DNA from: Pseudomonadota bacterium
GTDB taxonomy: Bacteria; Pseudomonadota; Gammaproteobacteria; Steroidobacterales; Steroidobacteraceae
Direction: 5' to 3'
DNA length: 64,000 nt
Assembly: GCA_021816775.1 (NCBI GenBank)
Contig: JAKAXA010000013.1
Coordinates: 41,565-105,564 of the forward strand
The notes under the pieces were generated by a model that was not told the DNA's origin, searched no databases, and was given only the letters and a program-made list of their open reading frames with translations. Below are positions 27,476 to 36,548 of this stretch, piece by piece. How positions within the stretch are numbered: position 1 is the first letter of the stretch; each line of letters opens with the position of its first letter. The position numbers and the translations under genes are program-made.

Positions 27476-28492
27476 ATGCGCAATGTCACGCTCCGCCAGA
27501 TGCGGGTCTTCACTGCGGTGGCGCGGCATCTGTCCTTCACGCGCGCCGCGCGTGAGCTGCACCTCACCCAGCCGGCGGTCTCGCAGCAGATGAGGCTGCT
27601 CGAGCAGGAAGTCGGCATGCCGCTCATCGAGCAGATCGGGCGCAAGATCCGCCTGGCGCCGGCGGGCGTGGAGCTGCTGCGCTACGCCAATCAGGTGACC
27701 GAGCTGCTGCGCGAGGCCGGCGAGGCCATCGCGGCCATGCGCGGGCTGAAGCGCGGACTGCTGAAACTCGGTGCGGTGAGCACGGCGAAGTATTTCGCGC
27801 CGGCGCTGCTCTCGGCGTTCACGCCGGATTACCCCGAGGTGACCATCAAGTTCACGGTCGGCAACCGCGGCGAGATCGTCAGGCTCCTCGCCGCCAACGA
27901 GCTGGATCTGGTCATCATGGGTCGCCCGCCGATGGAGCTCGTCACCGCAGCAACGCCCTTCGCCCCGCATCCGTCCGTGATCATCGCCCCGCCGGAGCAC
28001 CCGTTGGCCGCGCGCCGGCGGATACCCCTCGAGGCGCTCGCCGAGGAGAGCTTCATCGTGCGCGAGGAAGGCTCGGGAACACGCGCCTCGATGGAGCGGC
28101 TGTTCGCCGAGCACCGGGTGCCGTTTCGCACGCTGATGGAGGTGAGCAGCAACGAGACGATCAAACAGGCCGTGATGGCCGGCATGGGCCTCTCGTTCAT
28201 CTCGGCGCACACCATCGGGCTTGAGATCGATGCCGGCCGGCTCGCGGTTCTCGATGTGGTGGGCCTGCCGGTCATGCGCGAGTGGTACGTGATCCAGCTG
28301 CAGGAGAAACGGCTGCCGCCGATTGCCGCGGCGTTCCGCGCCTTCATGCTCGAGCATGCCGCGGATATCATCGCCCGCACCGTCGGAGCACCGCTCAGCG
28401 CCGAGGGCCGTCCCGCCCGCGCGCCGCCTCCGGCCGCCGCGCGGCGTCGCCCACCCGCGGCGCGCGGCCGTAGCGCCCGCCCAGCACGCTGA
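27476..28492 (+). CDS. cbbR: LysR-type regulator CbbR
   Basis: A 338-residue LysR-type regulator. The N-terminal winged helix reads FTAVARHLSFTRAARELHLTQPAVSQQ. The effector domain starts at about residue 90 and carries GLSFISAHTIGLEI. CbbR activates Calvin operons in response to phosphorylated metabolites or NADPH. The gene is divergent from cbbL with a 169-bp gap that contains a palindromic operator. The C-terminal 40 residues are proline/arginine-rich and unusually long for the family; they could be a lineage-specific tail. Confidence 0.92.
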   Translation: MRNVTLRQMRVFTAVARHLSFTRAARELHLTQPAVSQQMRLLEQEVGMPLIEQIGRKIRLAPAGVELLRYANQVTELLREAGEAIAAMRGLKRGLLKLGAVSTAKYFAPALLSAFTPDYPEVTIKFTVGNRGEIVRLLAANELDLVIMGRPPMELVTAATPFAPHPSVIIAPPEHPLAARRRIPLEALAEESFIVREEGSGTRASMERLFAEHRVPFRTLMEVSSNETIKQAVMAGMGLSFISAHTIGLEIDAGRLAVLDVVGLPVMREWYVIQLQEKRLPPIAAAFRAFMLEHAADIIARTVGAPLSAEGRPARAPPPAAARRRPPAARGRSARPAR

Positions 28493-28534
28493 GCAGCGAC
28501 CGCCGGATACGATTCGCAGCAGGAGTGAGCAGAC

Positions 28535-29164
28535 ATGTCTACTGACCGCACAGATCGGCACACCCACTGGCAGAACGTCTATCGGACCCGGCGCACCGAT
28601 TCGGTCAGCTGGTTCCGCCCGCACCTGGAGGTTTCCCTGGAGCTGCTCACCACGGGTGGAATCTCCGCCGCGTCACGGGTGATCGACATCGGTGGCGGCG
28701 CATCGACGCTGGCCGATGACCTGCTGGCGCGGGGGCTGCGCAAGGTGAGCGTTCTCGATGTGTCTGAGGAGGCATTGGCGCACGCGCGCCAGCGCCTCGC
28801 CGAGCGTGCAGATCTCGTGCACTGGCTCGCGGGCGATGTGCTCGAGGTCGCGCTTCCCTCGGGCGGGTTCGATTTCTGGCATGACCGGGCCGTGCTTCAC
28901 TTTCTCACCGACCCGGCCGACGCCGCCCGATATGCGCAGATCGCAGCGAACGCCCTCGCCCGCGGCGGATGTGCGGTGATTGGCGGGTTCGCACCGGACG
29001 GCCCCGAGCGCTGCAGCGGGCTGCCCGTCGCGCGCCGTTCAGCGCAGCAGATTGGAGCGCTGTTCGAGCCCGCCTTCACGCTCGTGCAAAGCCGTGCGGA
29101 GCGGCACCGAACCCCGGCCGGCGCCGAGCAGTCGTTTGCGTACGCGCTGCTGCAGAGGCGCTGA
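28535..29164 (+). CDS. Class I SAM-dependent methyltransferase
   Basis: A 209-residue methyltransferase. The SAM-binding motif I is VIDIGGGASTLADDL, motif II VSVLDVSEEALAHA, and the later GDVLEVALPSGGFDFWHDR matches trans-aconitate/thiopurine-like small-molecule methyltransferases. ATG 28535 follows AGGAG. It is 42 bp after cbbR on the same strand and may be co-transcribed, but the substrate is unknown. Confidence 0.85.
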   Translation: MSTDRTDRHTHWQNVYRTRRTDSVSWFRPHLEVSLELLTTGGISAASRVIDIGGGASTLADDLLARGLRKVSVLDVSEEALAHARQRLAERADLVHWLAGDVLEVALPSGGFDFWHDRAVLHFLTDPADAARYAQIAANALARGGCAVIGGFAPDGPERCSGLPVARRSAQQIGALFEPAFTLVQSRAERHRTPAGAEQSFAYALLQRR

Positions 29165-29179
29165 TCGGATCTGAGCTGC

Positions 29180-29240
29180 AGAGTGTTTTATTTTAATTTA
29201 TAGTGTATTACACTGTATTTCTCATCTAGATTATCATATA
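29180..29240. promoter_or_regulatory. AT-rich island with palindrome AGTGTATTACACT
   Basis: This stretch is markedly AT-rich compared with its surroundings. It contains a perfect 13-bp palindrome AGTGTA-T-TACACT at 29202-29214, flanked by TTTTATTTTAATTTATA and a second ACTGTATTT half site. It lies about 190 bp before the LVIVD gene and after a methyltransferase stop. It reads as a promoter with an operator for a dimeric repressor of unknown identity. Confidence 0.5.
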
Positions 29241-29423
29241 GATGGGAACCGTCCCCCCTCCGCGGCCAAATGCCGTAACCGACCTGATCGGCGCCTCTCG
29301 GGCAGGTACGCCCTTCGGCGTTCGCTGTACCCGTCGGCGCATGTCGCGCGATAATCGGCCCCTCGGGGAGGCGCGCTGAGCGCCACTGCACAACAACATC
29401 GACAACAACCGGCGAGGCTTGCC

Positions 29424-31037
29424 ATGCGTGAAGTGTTTCGAGGCGCCCAGGGATTCTCGCTGCCGTTGATCGCCGGCCTCCTGCTGCTGTCGACCGCGCC
29501 CCCTCGGGCGCAAGCCCAGACACCGTTTCTCGGACCGGTGCCCGCGCCGACGTGTCAGCGCGGAGACCGGGTCGAGACCGGTGTCGACGGTCAGCTGACG
29601 GCCGCCGAGCGCGCCAGCGGCGCCTCGAAGGACCCGTACAACTGCAATCTCAAGATCGTCGGCGAATACGCCGGTCAGGGCGCCGGCCACCAACTGATGT
29701 GGTACGGCCATTGCGCCTATGTCACCACCGAAGGCTTCGAGGCCGGACAGAAGGGGATCCCGCCGCTGCGCGATCCGGGCATCCAGGTGCTTGACGTGGC
29801 GAAGCAGCGCGCCCCGAGGTATGTCACCCATCTGGACAGCCCGGCGGCGCTGTATGACTGGGAGGACGGGTCGGTGAACCCGCAGCGGGCGCTGCTCGGC
29901 ACGGCCGAGAGCTGGGTGGGCTCAGGGCCCCAACCGGCCGTTGCATTTTATGATGTGTCCCACTGCGCCCACCCGCGACGGCTCTCGAGCGTGCAGATCC
30001 CGGATCCGCACCTGAAGGCTCACGGCGGTAATTTCGCGTACGATGGCAGGACCTATTGGATCAGCGGATTCGGTAATCGTCGCCTCATCGCCATCGACGT
30101 CACGCATCCGCGTCATCCGAAGGAACTCATCGACTGGGATTTCCCCCACGATCAGCCGGGCGGCGCCGGCGCCGACCAGCGCTGTCACCGGATCTCCCTC
30201 AACCAGTTCACCGTCGATGGGCATCCGCCGGGCACACTGCTCTTCTGCGGTGTGGTGGGGCACCTGGTGCATGCGGGCGACTTCAGCTCGGGCAATGGCC
30301 TCGTGATCTACGATGTCAGCCAGGTCCAGCAGCGACGAGCGCACCCGGTGATCCGGGTCCTCGGCTCGCTCTATTGGAAGAACGGCGACATTGCCATCGA
30401 GCCGGATCTGGCGTTCATCGACGGCAGGCCCTATGTCGGCATGGGGGATGAGTGCGGCTCGGGCGGATGCGACGATCCCCAGGGCGCGATCGCCGCCTGC
30501 CGCGCGGGGCTGCCGCCGAACGGCCTCGAGCGGCTCATCGACATCAGCAACCTCGCCAAGCCGAAGCTCGCCGCCCTGCTCATGATCGGCGTGGATGATC
30601 CGAAGAACTGCGCGCTCACCGAGCACGACATCACCGCCACCATGGGCGGTTACGGCTACAGCGTGCACGACTGCACGTTCGACAACCCGCGCGATGCGAA
30701 GCTGCTCGCCTGCTCGAGCCATCAGGCAGGCGTTCGGGTGTTCGACATCCATAATCCCTACAGGCCGCGCGAGATCGCCTACTTCGTGGGCCCTGCCCCG
30801 CCGAGTCCGACGGAGATCGATCCGGGCTCGCTCCTCAATGTGTTCCAGGGGGTGACTCCCCCGATCAACTTCGCGTGGTCGAAGGCCCACAGCCGCTTCG
30901 TGTGGCGGCACGGGCAGCTGTACCTGTGGGTCACCTCGAGCCACGGCGGCTTCTACACGCTGAAGTTCGAGAACCAGGCGGCAATCGCGAGATTGAAGCC
31001 CGTGCCGACGCCGGGGAACGAGGACTACCAGGACTGA
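29424..31037 (+). CDS. Secreted LVIVD-repeat beta-propeller protein
   Basis: A 537-residue protein with a signal peptide (SLPLIAGLLLLSTAPPRAQAQ) and several LVIVD-type blade motifs (GIQVLDVAKQRAPRYVTHLDS, VAFYDVSHCAHPRRL, VRVFDIHNPYRPREIAYFV). It also has an unusual number of cysteines, probably in periplasmic disulfides. Such LVIVD proteins are found in many bacteria but no function is established. It is monocistronic, preceded by an AT-rich operator-like region. Confidence 0.75.
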   Translation: MREVFRGAQGFSLPLIAGLLLLSTAPPRAQAQTPFLGPVPAPTCQRGDRVETGVDGQLTAAERASGASKDPYNCNLKIVGEYAGQGAGHQLMWYGHCAYVTTEGFEAGQKGIPPLRDPGIQVLDVAKQRAPRYVTHLDSPAALYDWEDGSVNPQRALLGTAESWVGSGPQPAVAFYDVSHCAHPRRLSSVQIPDPHLKAHGGNFAYDGRTYWISGFGNRRLIAIDVTHPRHPKELIDWDFPHDQPGGAGADQRCHRISLNQFTVDGHPPGTLLFCGVVGHLVHAGDFSSGNGLVIYDVSQVQQRRAHPVIRVLGSLYWKNGDIAIEPDLAFIDGRPYVGMGDECGSGGCDDPQGAIAACRAGLPPNGLERLIDISNLAKPKLAALLMIGVDDPKNCALTEHDITATMGGYGYSVHDCTFDNPRDAKLLACSSHQAGVRVFDIHNPYRPREIAYFVGPAPPSPTEIDPGSLLNVFQGVTPPINFAWSKAHSRFVWRHGQLYLWVTSSHGGFYTLKFENQAAIARLKPVPTPGNEDYQD

Positions 31038-31107
31038 GCACGCCCCCGGCCATGCCGGAGCGGTCGCAGGGGCGCTGCCGCCTGCGATGGGCGCAGCAGC
31101 GGCGCTC

Positions 31108-31701
31108 TCACGGGCCGGACAGCGGCGCGCGCGACCGGCACGCCTGTGCGTGCGCCCCGACTGTCGCGCTCGGCGTGCCGATGAACGCGTCGATGAATTT
31201 CGCGAGATCGTCCCAGTCCGTCAGCTCGTGGTCGCGCCGGGTGTCGGTCGGCCCGCCCCTGCGCGCGGCGATGCGCTTCATCGCCCATCGGGTGAACAGA
31301 CCGTAGGTGCTGTAGCGCAGCGCGCCGGCGACATGATGGATGCGCTCGGGCGTCCAACCGGTTTCCCGAACGAAATCGGCGACGCACCGCGCGAGGTCTG
31401 CCGCATCGCGCGGAGCGGAGCCGGCGGCGGTCAGCGAGACCGACAGAAACGCATTCGTCTTGCCGCTGATCGCGGAGCGGTTTCGTTTGACGAAATCGAT
31501 GATCGGGCGCTGATAGTGCCCGGCATGGAGTGAGGCGGCAAGCACGACGGCATCGAAACCCCGCGGCTCGGGGATGAACGCCGATTCGCGGGCGTCGGCC
31601 GTCAATACCTTCTGACCGCTCTGTAACAGGCGGCTCGAGACGAAGCGTGCAATTTTGCGCGTCTGCCCCTCGCTCGTGCCATAGACGAGGAGCACGTTCA
31701 C
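31108..31701 (-). CDS. Flavodoxin-domain protein, HemG-like
   Basis: A protein of about 197 residues beginning at a GTG with the flavodoxin signature VLLVYGTSEGQTRKIARF, which binds the FMN phosphate. The centre GFDAVVLAASLHAGHYQRPI and the later DFVRETGWTPERIHHVAGALRY match menaquinone-dependent protoporphyrinogen IX dehydrogenase (HemG) relatives. The track start is 30 codons upstream, but homology starts at GTG 31701. The C-terminal tail after TDWDDLAKFIDAF is not conserved. A heme biosynthesis role is possible; a generic flavodoxin cannot be excluded. Confidence 0.75.
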   Translation of the reverse strand: MNVLLVYGTSEGQTRKIARFVSSRLLQSGQKVLTADARESAFIPEPRGFDAVVLAASLHAGHYQRPIIDFVKRNRSAISGKTNAFLSVSLTAAGSAPRDAADLARCVADFVRETGWTPERIHHVAGALRYSTYGLFTRWAMKRIAARRGGPTDTRRDHELTDWDDLAKFIDAFIGTPSATVGAHAQACRSRAPLSGP

Positions 31702-31884
31702 GGGACTGACCGGACTGTCGGGCTGCGCATCGGGCCCCGGACCATTACACCCAGCTTGATGCAACTTACCGAATCCCCGCAGGAGGCGCATCAGAGCAAA
31801 TACGCACTCTCCCGGGCCACCGCGCGCGCCAGACTATCCGCCTGTGCGCGCAGACCTCCCGGACCGTGCGCTCAAGGAGCACCC

Positions 31885-32337
31885 ATGGACAGTCAGCTGC
31901 GAACACAGATCCAGCGAGTCCTCGATCAGAACCGGGTCATGACTCTCGCCACGGTGAGACCCGACGGCTGGCCACAGGCCACCACGGTGAGCTTCGCGCA
32001 CGAGGGCCTCACCCTGTACTTCCTGTGCGGCCCGGACAGCCAGAAGGCGGCCAACCTGGCGCGCGACGGTCGCGTGTCCCTGACCGTCGACCACGACACC
32101 GACCAGGTGATGGCTATCGAGGGATTGTCCATGGCGGCCCGTGCGGAGCCGGTGGTCGATCCGGCCGAGGCGGACGCTGCGCTGCGGTTACTGCTTGCAC
32201 GCTACCCGCCGCAACATTCGCTGCCCGTGACGGCGCCCAGCCCGTCGGATGTACGCATCTTCCGCGTGACCCCAACCGTCATCTCCGTCCTGGATTACCG
32301 CAAGGGCTTCGGCCATACGGACCTCGTCACCTGCTGA
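31885..32337 (+). CDS. Pyridoxamine 5'-phosphate oxidase-related flavin/heme-binding protein
   Basis: A 150-residue split-barrel protein. The fold starts at VMTLATVRPDGWPQATTVSF and continues with LYFLCGPDSQKAANLARDGR, the standard FMN or F420 cleft. The start ATG 31885 follows AAGGAG and the family begins there, unlike the longer track ORF. These small relatives are usually reductases or detoxifying flavoproteins. It is divergent from the flavodoxin gene, with about 180 bp between them. Confidence 0.8.
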   Translation: MDSQLRTQIQRVLDQNRVMTLATVRPDGWPQATTVSFAHEGLTLYFLCGPDSQKAANLARDGRVSLTVDHDTDQVMAIEGLSMAARAEPVVDPAEADAALRLLLARYPPQHSLPVTAPSPSDVRIFRVTPTVISVLDYRKGFGHTDLVTC

Positions 32338-32447
32338 CGCCGTGACGGTCGATCGGCCCGATCCGTGAGCCGTCTCACTCGCGGCGCCTTGCTGGGTAAT
32401 TCTACGGATTCTCCAGTCGATCCAGTCAGCCTAGTTTGGCGCCGAGC

Positions 32448-32484
32448 GCGCCGGGCTGTCGAACACGTCCTGACAGCCCGGCGC
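32448..32484. other. Strong hairpin upstream of dps
   Basis: A perfect 13-bp inverted repeat (GCGCCGGGCTGTC and GACAGCCCGGCGC) with an 11-nt loop, ending 26 bp before the dps start. No U-tract follows, so it may be a leader structure, an attenuator or a terminator of the preceding gene. Confidence 0.5.
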
Positions 32485-32509
32485 ATATCGCCCATGCCTT
32501 ACGAGGAAT

Positions 32510-32986
32510 ATGCACATGGCCGCAAAACCCGCGACGCTTCCGAAACCGGAAACCGATGCCGCGCATGCACTCGCCAGAGTGCTGGCGGATACCTACATGC
32601 TGTATCTGAAGACGCACAACTTTCACTGGAACGTGGAGGGCGCGAATTTCCGCAACCTGCACCTGATGTTCGAGGAACAGTATCAGGCTCTGTGGAAGTC
32701 TCTCGATGTGCTCGCCGAGCGCATCCGGGCCCTCGGGCAATACGCGCCGGGCACCTATGCCAAGTACAGAGCGCTCGCGACAGTCAATGAGACCGACACC
32801 CTCCCGACGGGCGTGGCCATGGTGCGGGAGTTGGTCGCGGATCACGAGATACTGGTCCGCACCATCCAGGTCGGCCTGGCGGCCGCGCACGCGAGCGGCG
32901 ATGAGGGCACGGCGGGGCTCCTGGCCGAACGGCTGCTCTACCATCAGAAGCAGATCTGGATGATGCGCAGCACACAAGGCGCATGA
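32510..32986 (+). CDS. dps: Dps family ferritin-like DNA-protection protein
   Basis: A 158-residue Dps protein. The ferroxidase region reads THNFHWNVEGANFRNLHLMFEEQY, with H and E/D ligands contributed across the dimer. It forms a 12-mer shell that stores iron, consumes hydrogen peroxide and shields DNA. The N-terminal AAKPATLPKPETD is short and the C-terminus lacks a lysine-rich tail, so DNA binding may be weak. ATG 32510 or 32516 both follow GAGGAA. A 13-bp-arm hairpin lies in the leader. Confidence 0.9.
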   Translation: MHMAAKPATLPKPETDAAHALARVLADTYMLYLKTHNFHWNVEGANFRNLHLMFEEQYQALWKSLDVLAERIRALGQYAPGTYAKYRALATVNETDTLPTGVAMVRELVADHEILVRTIQVGLAAAHASGDEGTAGLLAERLLYHQKQIWMMRSTQGA

Positions 32987-33124
32987 GGCCTCTGAAGGCC
33001 GCCAGGCGCTCACCGGTGCAGTCCCGCGCTGTGCGCCGCCGGCCCCGCTCTGCCAGCGGCGCCTGCGGGACCGGCTGCGGACAGGCCCCCGGGCGGCAGG
33101 CGGCATGCAACCCTCTGAGGCAGC

Positions 33125-33147
33125 GCCTGCCCACCGGTGAGGCAGGC
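33125..33147. terminator. Hairpin between convergent dps and SDR genes
   Basis: GCCTGCC and GGCAGGC pair over a 9-nt loop just before the SDR stop at 33162. It has no U-tract but its position suits a bidirectional end for the convergent genes. Confidence 0.3.
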
Positions 33148-33161
33148 TGCACCGATGCCGC

Positions 33162-34022
33162 TCAGCGGCCGGCCGCCTCACTTGCCCAGCCGGCCTCCTC
33201 GATCGCCGCAAGCGGATCCGCCGCATCCCATCGGCTCGCATTCAACCGGCGGCCCGTGATCGTATCGGCCGCGCGCGACACCAGCCACAGCAGCGGCGCC
33301 ACGATGATCTCCGGATCGAGCAGCCGATCCCGAATGGCCTGCGGCGCACCCGGCGGGATCATGCCCGTCAGGGTCGCGCCGCCCGGCAGCAGCGCGTTGA
33401 CCGTCACACCGGTGCCGTGCAGATCCTGTGCCCAGATGAGGGTCTCGGACTCGAGCGCCGCCTTGGACGGACCGTAGGGCGAGAACCCCGCCCGGCGCAT
33501 GGTGGAGTGGTTCATCGAGATGTTGATGATGCGCCCCCAACCCGCGCGGATCAGGTGGGGCGCTGCGGCCCGGGCCATGAGGAACGGGCCGTTGATATTG
33601 GTGTCGATCACCATGCGCCAGGTGGCGGGCTCGACTTCCCAGAAACGCGTCGGCTCGCTCATGAAGCGCTCGCTCACATACTTCATGCCGCGGCCCGCAT
33701 TATTGACGAGGATGTCCAGCCGGCCGAACCGCTGCAGGGCGGTCTCGACGACGCGCTGCGCGTCCGCCTCGCGAGTCACATCGGCCATCATGGGGACAAT
33801 TGACCCCCCGCTCGCCGCGCCGGCCGCCGACTCGACCTCGCCTCGCTCGCGAGCGGCGGTGGCCAGCACGCGCACCCCGCAGCGCGCCAACGCGAGCGCC
33901 ATCGCCCGGCCGAGGCCCCGCCCGCCGCCGGTGACGATGGCGACCCGGTCACCGCCGGCGCTCGCGGGCACGGCGCGCCGGTGCCGCGGCGCGAGCTTCC
34001 GCCGATCTGCTGGTTCCGCCAT
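33162..34022 (-). CDS. Short-chain dehydrogenase/reductase
   Basis: A 286-residue SDR. The cofactor motif AIVTGGGRGLGRAMAL, the NNAG motif ILVNNAGRGMKY and the substrate-domain serine plus YGPSK (Tyr-x-x-x-Lys, in GFSPYGPSKAALESE) are present; the catalytic serine lies in INISMNHS. Members reduce or oxidise ketones and alcohols with NAD(P)H. The start at 34022 (MAEPADRRKLAP) is used rather than the longer frame. An unconserved 24-residue arginine-rich N-terminus precedes the fold. The substrate is not predictable. Confidence 0.85.
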   Translation of the reverse strand: MAEPADRRKLAPRHRRAVPASAGGDRVAIVTGGGRGLGRAMALALARCGVRVLATAARERGEVESAAGAASGGSIVPMMADVTREADAQRVVETALQRFGRLDILVNNAGRGMKYVSERFMSEPTRFWEVEPATWRMVIDTNINGPFLMARAAAPHLIRAGWGRIINISMNHSTMRRAGFSPYGPSKAALESETLIWAQDLHGTGVTVNALLPGGATLTGMIPPGAPQAIRDRLLDPEIIVAPLLWLVSRAADTITGRRLNASRWDAADPLAAIEEAGWASEAAGR

Positions 34023-34176
34023 GCGTGCGCTCCGTGTGGGTACTGAATTGCCGGTCGTGAGTACCTTATCGTCGCGCACCCGCCGGCACAACGCGCCGGC
34101 GCCGCCGCGGGATGAGGTGACGGTTTGGGCCCGATGCGCGATGATGCGCTTGGCGCACCAACCCAGGAGACAAGTC

Positions 34177-34728
34177 ATGCGACGTTACCTAGCTCTTGCG
34201 CTTACGATCGTGCTGCTGGCATCCCAGTCGGCCTACGCCGCCCTGCCGGACGGAGCCAAGGCACCGCTGTTCACGGCCACGGCGACGCTCGGGGGCAAAA
34301 CCTACCCGTTCTCCCTGGCGAAGGCCCTGAAGAAGGGCCCGGTGGTGCTCTACTTTTATCTCGCCGCCTTCACGCCCGGCTGCACGCTCGAGGCGCACCT
34401 GTTCGCTAAGGCCATGCCGGAATTCAAGGCGCTCGGGGCCACGGTCATCGGTATCTCGCACGATCCGATCGCCAAGCTCAAGCGCTTCTCGGTGAGCGCC
34501 TGTCGCAAGAAGTTCCCCGTGGCCGCCGACACCACGGGACGGATCATGAGAGCCTATGATGCGGTCCTGCCGTCGAATCCGCTGCTCGCCAACCGCGTCT
34601 CCTACGTCATCACGCCGAATGACCGGATCTTTTATTCCTACACCAGCCTCGATCCCCGGCGGCACGTGGCGAACACACTGCGCGCACTGCGCCGTTGGGA
34701 TGCGGCGCACAAACCCACCATGCGCTGA
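34177..34728 (+). CDS. Exported peroxiredoxin (AhpC/TSA, BCP-like)
   Basis: A 183-residue peroxiredoxin with a signal peptide (RRYLALALTIVLLASQSAYA), so it works in the periplasm. The peroxidatic cysteine lies in AAFTPGCTLEAHLF, and the BCP-type GISHDPIAKLKRFS follows. A further cysteine in SACRKKFPVAAD may resolve the sulfenate. The start ATG 34177 is preceded by CAGGAGA. The gene is 154 bp from the divergent SDR gene and is followed by a GC-rich hairpin. Confidence 0.85.
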   Translation: MRRYLALALTIVLLASQSAYAALPDGAKAPLFTATATLGGKTYPFSLAKALKKGPVVLYFYLAAFTPGCTLEAHLFAKAMPEFKALGATVIGISHDPIAKLKRFSVSACRKKFPVAADTTGRIMRAYDAVLPSNPLLANRVSYVITPNDRIFYSYTSLDPRRHVANTLRALRRWDAAHKPTMR

Positions 34729-34779
34729 GCCCCGAGCGTCCGGGCGCGACCGCCGCGGACGTCGAGCGCACTGACCCGG

Positions 34780-34805
34780 CCGGCCCCCGATGATCCGGGG
34801 GCCGG
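34780..34805 (+). terminator. GC-rich hairpin after peroxiredoxin gene
   Basis: Perfect 10-bp stem CCGGCCCCCG / CGGGGGCCGG with loop ATGATC, 51 bp after the stop. No strong U-tract follows, so intrinsic termination is plausible but not certain. Confidence 0.5.
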
Positions 34806-35316
34806 TCTGCCTCCGCTCTGCCCGGCGCCCGCTGATTAGTTGCTGTGCGGGCCGCCCGGAACGCTAGCCGCGCGCCAGCGCTGCCCGGGTGGGGGAGCTA
34901 TAGTCTGGACGAGCCGGCGCTGAAGGAATTGCGCACGTTGAGGCACTCGCTGCTGCGCAATCGGCTGACAGAGGCTCGCTCCTGACATAACGCGCCCGGC
35001 AGCCTGACGGCGCGGCGCTGGCAGCACCCACATGGCCGACCGCGCGGTAGTCGGGGACAACATGGTCAACTGCATGGCGAATACATGCAGATCGTGCAGC
35101 GGACCGCTGCGGGCCTGCACCGCATGCTCTGCCCGGTGCCGCTCGGGGGGAGGCGAAGCGTGAACGCCGTCACACTTCGCGCCTTGGCCGCTCGTCGGCC
35201 AGTAACCGCCGCCGGTCGGACCGGAGTGAAACACCGGGCGCGTGCAGATACAGTGACGTTCCAGGGAGCCCGGATTCAGACCAACCGTGCATAGGCCAGA
35301 CACAACTTCCACCCCC
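34806..35316. other. Intergenic region before the pilus operon
   Basis: About 510 bp without a convincing gene. The 187-residue minus-strand frame (34836-35399) has arginine/cysteine-rich composition typical of an antisense shadow. The promoter of the fimT operon should lie here, but I cannot pick a clear -35/-10 pair. Confidence 0.4.
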
Positions 35317-35892
35317 ATGCGCACGCGTATCCGCAGCGCACGGCGTCCGCGGGGCGTCACGCTTTTCGAACTCCTGGTCACCATGCTGATCATCGCCATC
35401 CTCGCGGCGATCGCCGTACCGAGCTATCGCTATATCACCACTTACAGCCGCATGAGCGCCGAGATGAACGCGCTGCTCGGCGACCTGCAATATGCCCGCT
35501 CCGAGGCGGTGCGCGAGGGGCAGGCAGTGTCAGTGTGCGTCGCCGCCAGCACGACCAGCCCGCGCTCGTGCGCCGCGGACGGCACGACGGCCTGGCAGGA
35601 TGGCTGGCTCGTGTTCAGCGATCTCAGCGACAACGGTGTTTACGACAAGACCGTCGGCGACGCGGTGCTGCGCGTGCAGCCTCCTATCACGAGCGGAGAC
35701 ACGCTCATCCAGGGAAATGGCATCAGCGTCATCACCTTCAATCATGAAGGCTTCGCCTATATCGGGCAGGCAACAGCCATGTTCACGCTGAACGATTCCG
35801 GCGGAGATTTGCAGCTGATGCGCTGTCTGTTCATCAGCGAGTCCGGCATGATGACCACGGCCCTTTACGCGGCGAATTCAACCTGCTCATGA
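35317..35892 (+). CDS. fimT: GspH/FimT family minor pseudopilin
   Basis: A 191-residue type IV minor pilin. A prepilin peptidase site precedes VTLFELLVTMLIIAILAAIAV, with Glu5 of the mature protein present (F-E). The body contains QYARSEAVREGQAVSVC, the FimT/GspH signature. Two cysteines near the C-terminus (QLMRCLFISE, NSTCS) probably pair. The start ATG 35317 is used because the GTG 30 bp upstream adds an unrelated stretch. First gene of fimT-pilV-pilW-pilX-pilY1-pilE. FimT proteins can bind DNA during natural transformation. Confidence 0.88.
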   Translation: MRTRIRSARRPRGVTLFELLVTMLIIAILAAIAVPSYRYITTYSRMSAEMNALLGDLQYARSEAVREGQAVSVCVAASTTSPRSCAADGTTAWQDGWLVFSDLSDNGVYDKTVGDAVLRVQPPITSGDTLIQGNGISVITFNHEGFAYIGQATAMFTLNDSGGDLQLMRCLFISESGMMTTALYAANSTCS

Positions 35893-36548
35893 CACGCGTG
35901 ACGCACATACGCGGGTCCCGCGGCTTCAGCATGGTCGAAGTGCTGGTCGCGCTCATCATCATCGCCATCGGCCTGCTCGGCATCGCCAAGATGCAGGCAC
36001 TGCTACTGGCCGATACCGGCGTTGCGCGCGTTCGGGCGTTGATTGCGCTCGAAACCTCGAGCCTGGCGGCATCGATGCACGCCAACCGCGCTTACTGGTC
36101 AACCGCCTCGAGCTGGAACGACGTGCCCAGCGGCCTGACAATCGCCATCAATCCCGCCAACACGTCGTCGCCGGTGACCGCCTCGGACGCCACGCTACAG
36201 TCCGCGATAACCGCTGCGCTCGCCAACGAGGGGGGGTCGCCGTCTATCTCCGGCAGCGGCGCCCCCGCCAGCTGCGAGACCGGAGGTGCATCGGTTCCGT
36301 GCACACCCGTCAACATGGCCGCCTATCAGCTCACTCAATGGGAGCAGGCCATGCACAACGTCGTCGGCAACGCCTCCACCAACGTCTCGTGCAATACCAG
36401 CGGGCCTCCCGTGAACGCCGTAACCTGCACAATTACGGTGCAATGGTACGAGAACACCGTCAACGCCAACACCACGGAGGGGACCGCGGAACAGACTTAC
36501 GGCAACGCGTTTTACCAGCAACAATACCAGTTGGTGGTGAACCCATGA
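35889..36548 (+). CDS. pilV: Type IV pilus minor pilin PilV
   Basis: A 219-residue minor pilin. The prepilin cleavage site is in RGSRG before FSMVEVLVALIIIAIGLLGIA, which is the PilV pattern. The region after residue 60 varies, with serine/threonine-rich repeats and several cysteines. It overlaps the fimT stop by 4 bp and is followed directly by pilW. In the family it primes pilus assembly with PilW, PilX and FimT. Confidence 0.88.
   Translation: MTRVTHIRGSRGFSMVEVLVALIIIAIGLLGIAKMQALLLADTGVARVRALIALETSSLAASMHANRAYWSTASSWNDVPSGLTIAINPANTSSPVTASDATLQSAITAALANEGGSPSISGSGAPASCETGGASVPCTPVNMAAYQLTQWEQAMHNVVGNASTNVSCNTSGPPVNAVTCTITVQWYENTVNANTTEGTAEQTYGNAFYQQQYQLVVNP

Noticed and set aside
34836-35399. 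187-residue minus-strand ORF before fimT
   Set aside because: Low-complexity arginine/serine/cysteine composition, overlaps the fimT start and lacks a ribosome binding site.
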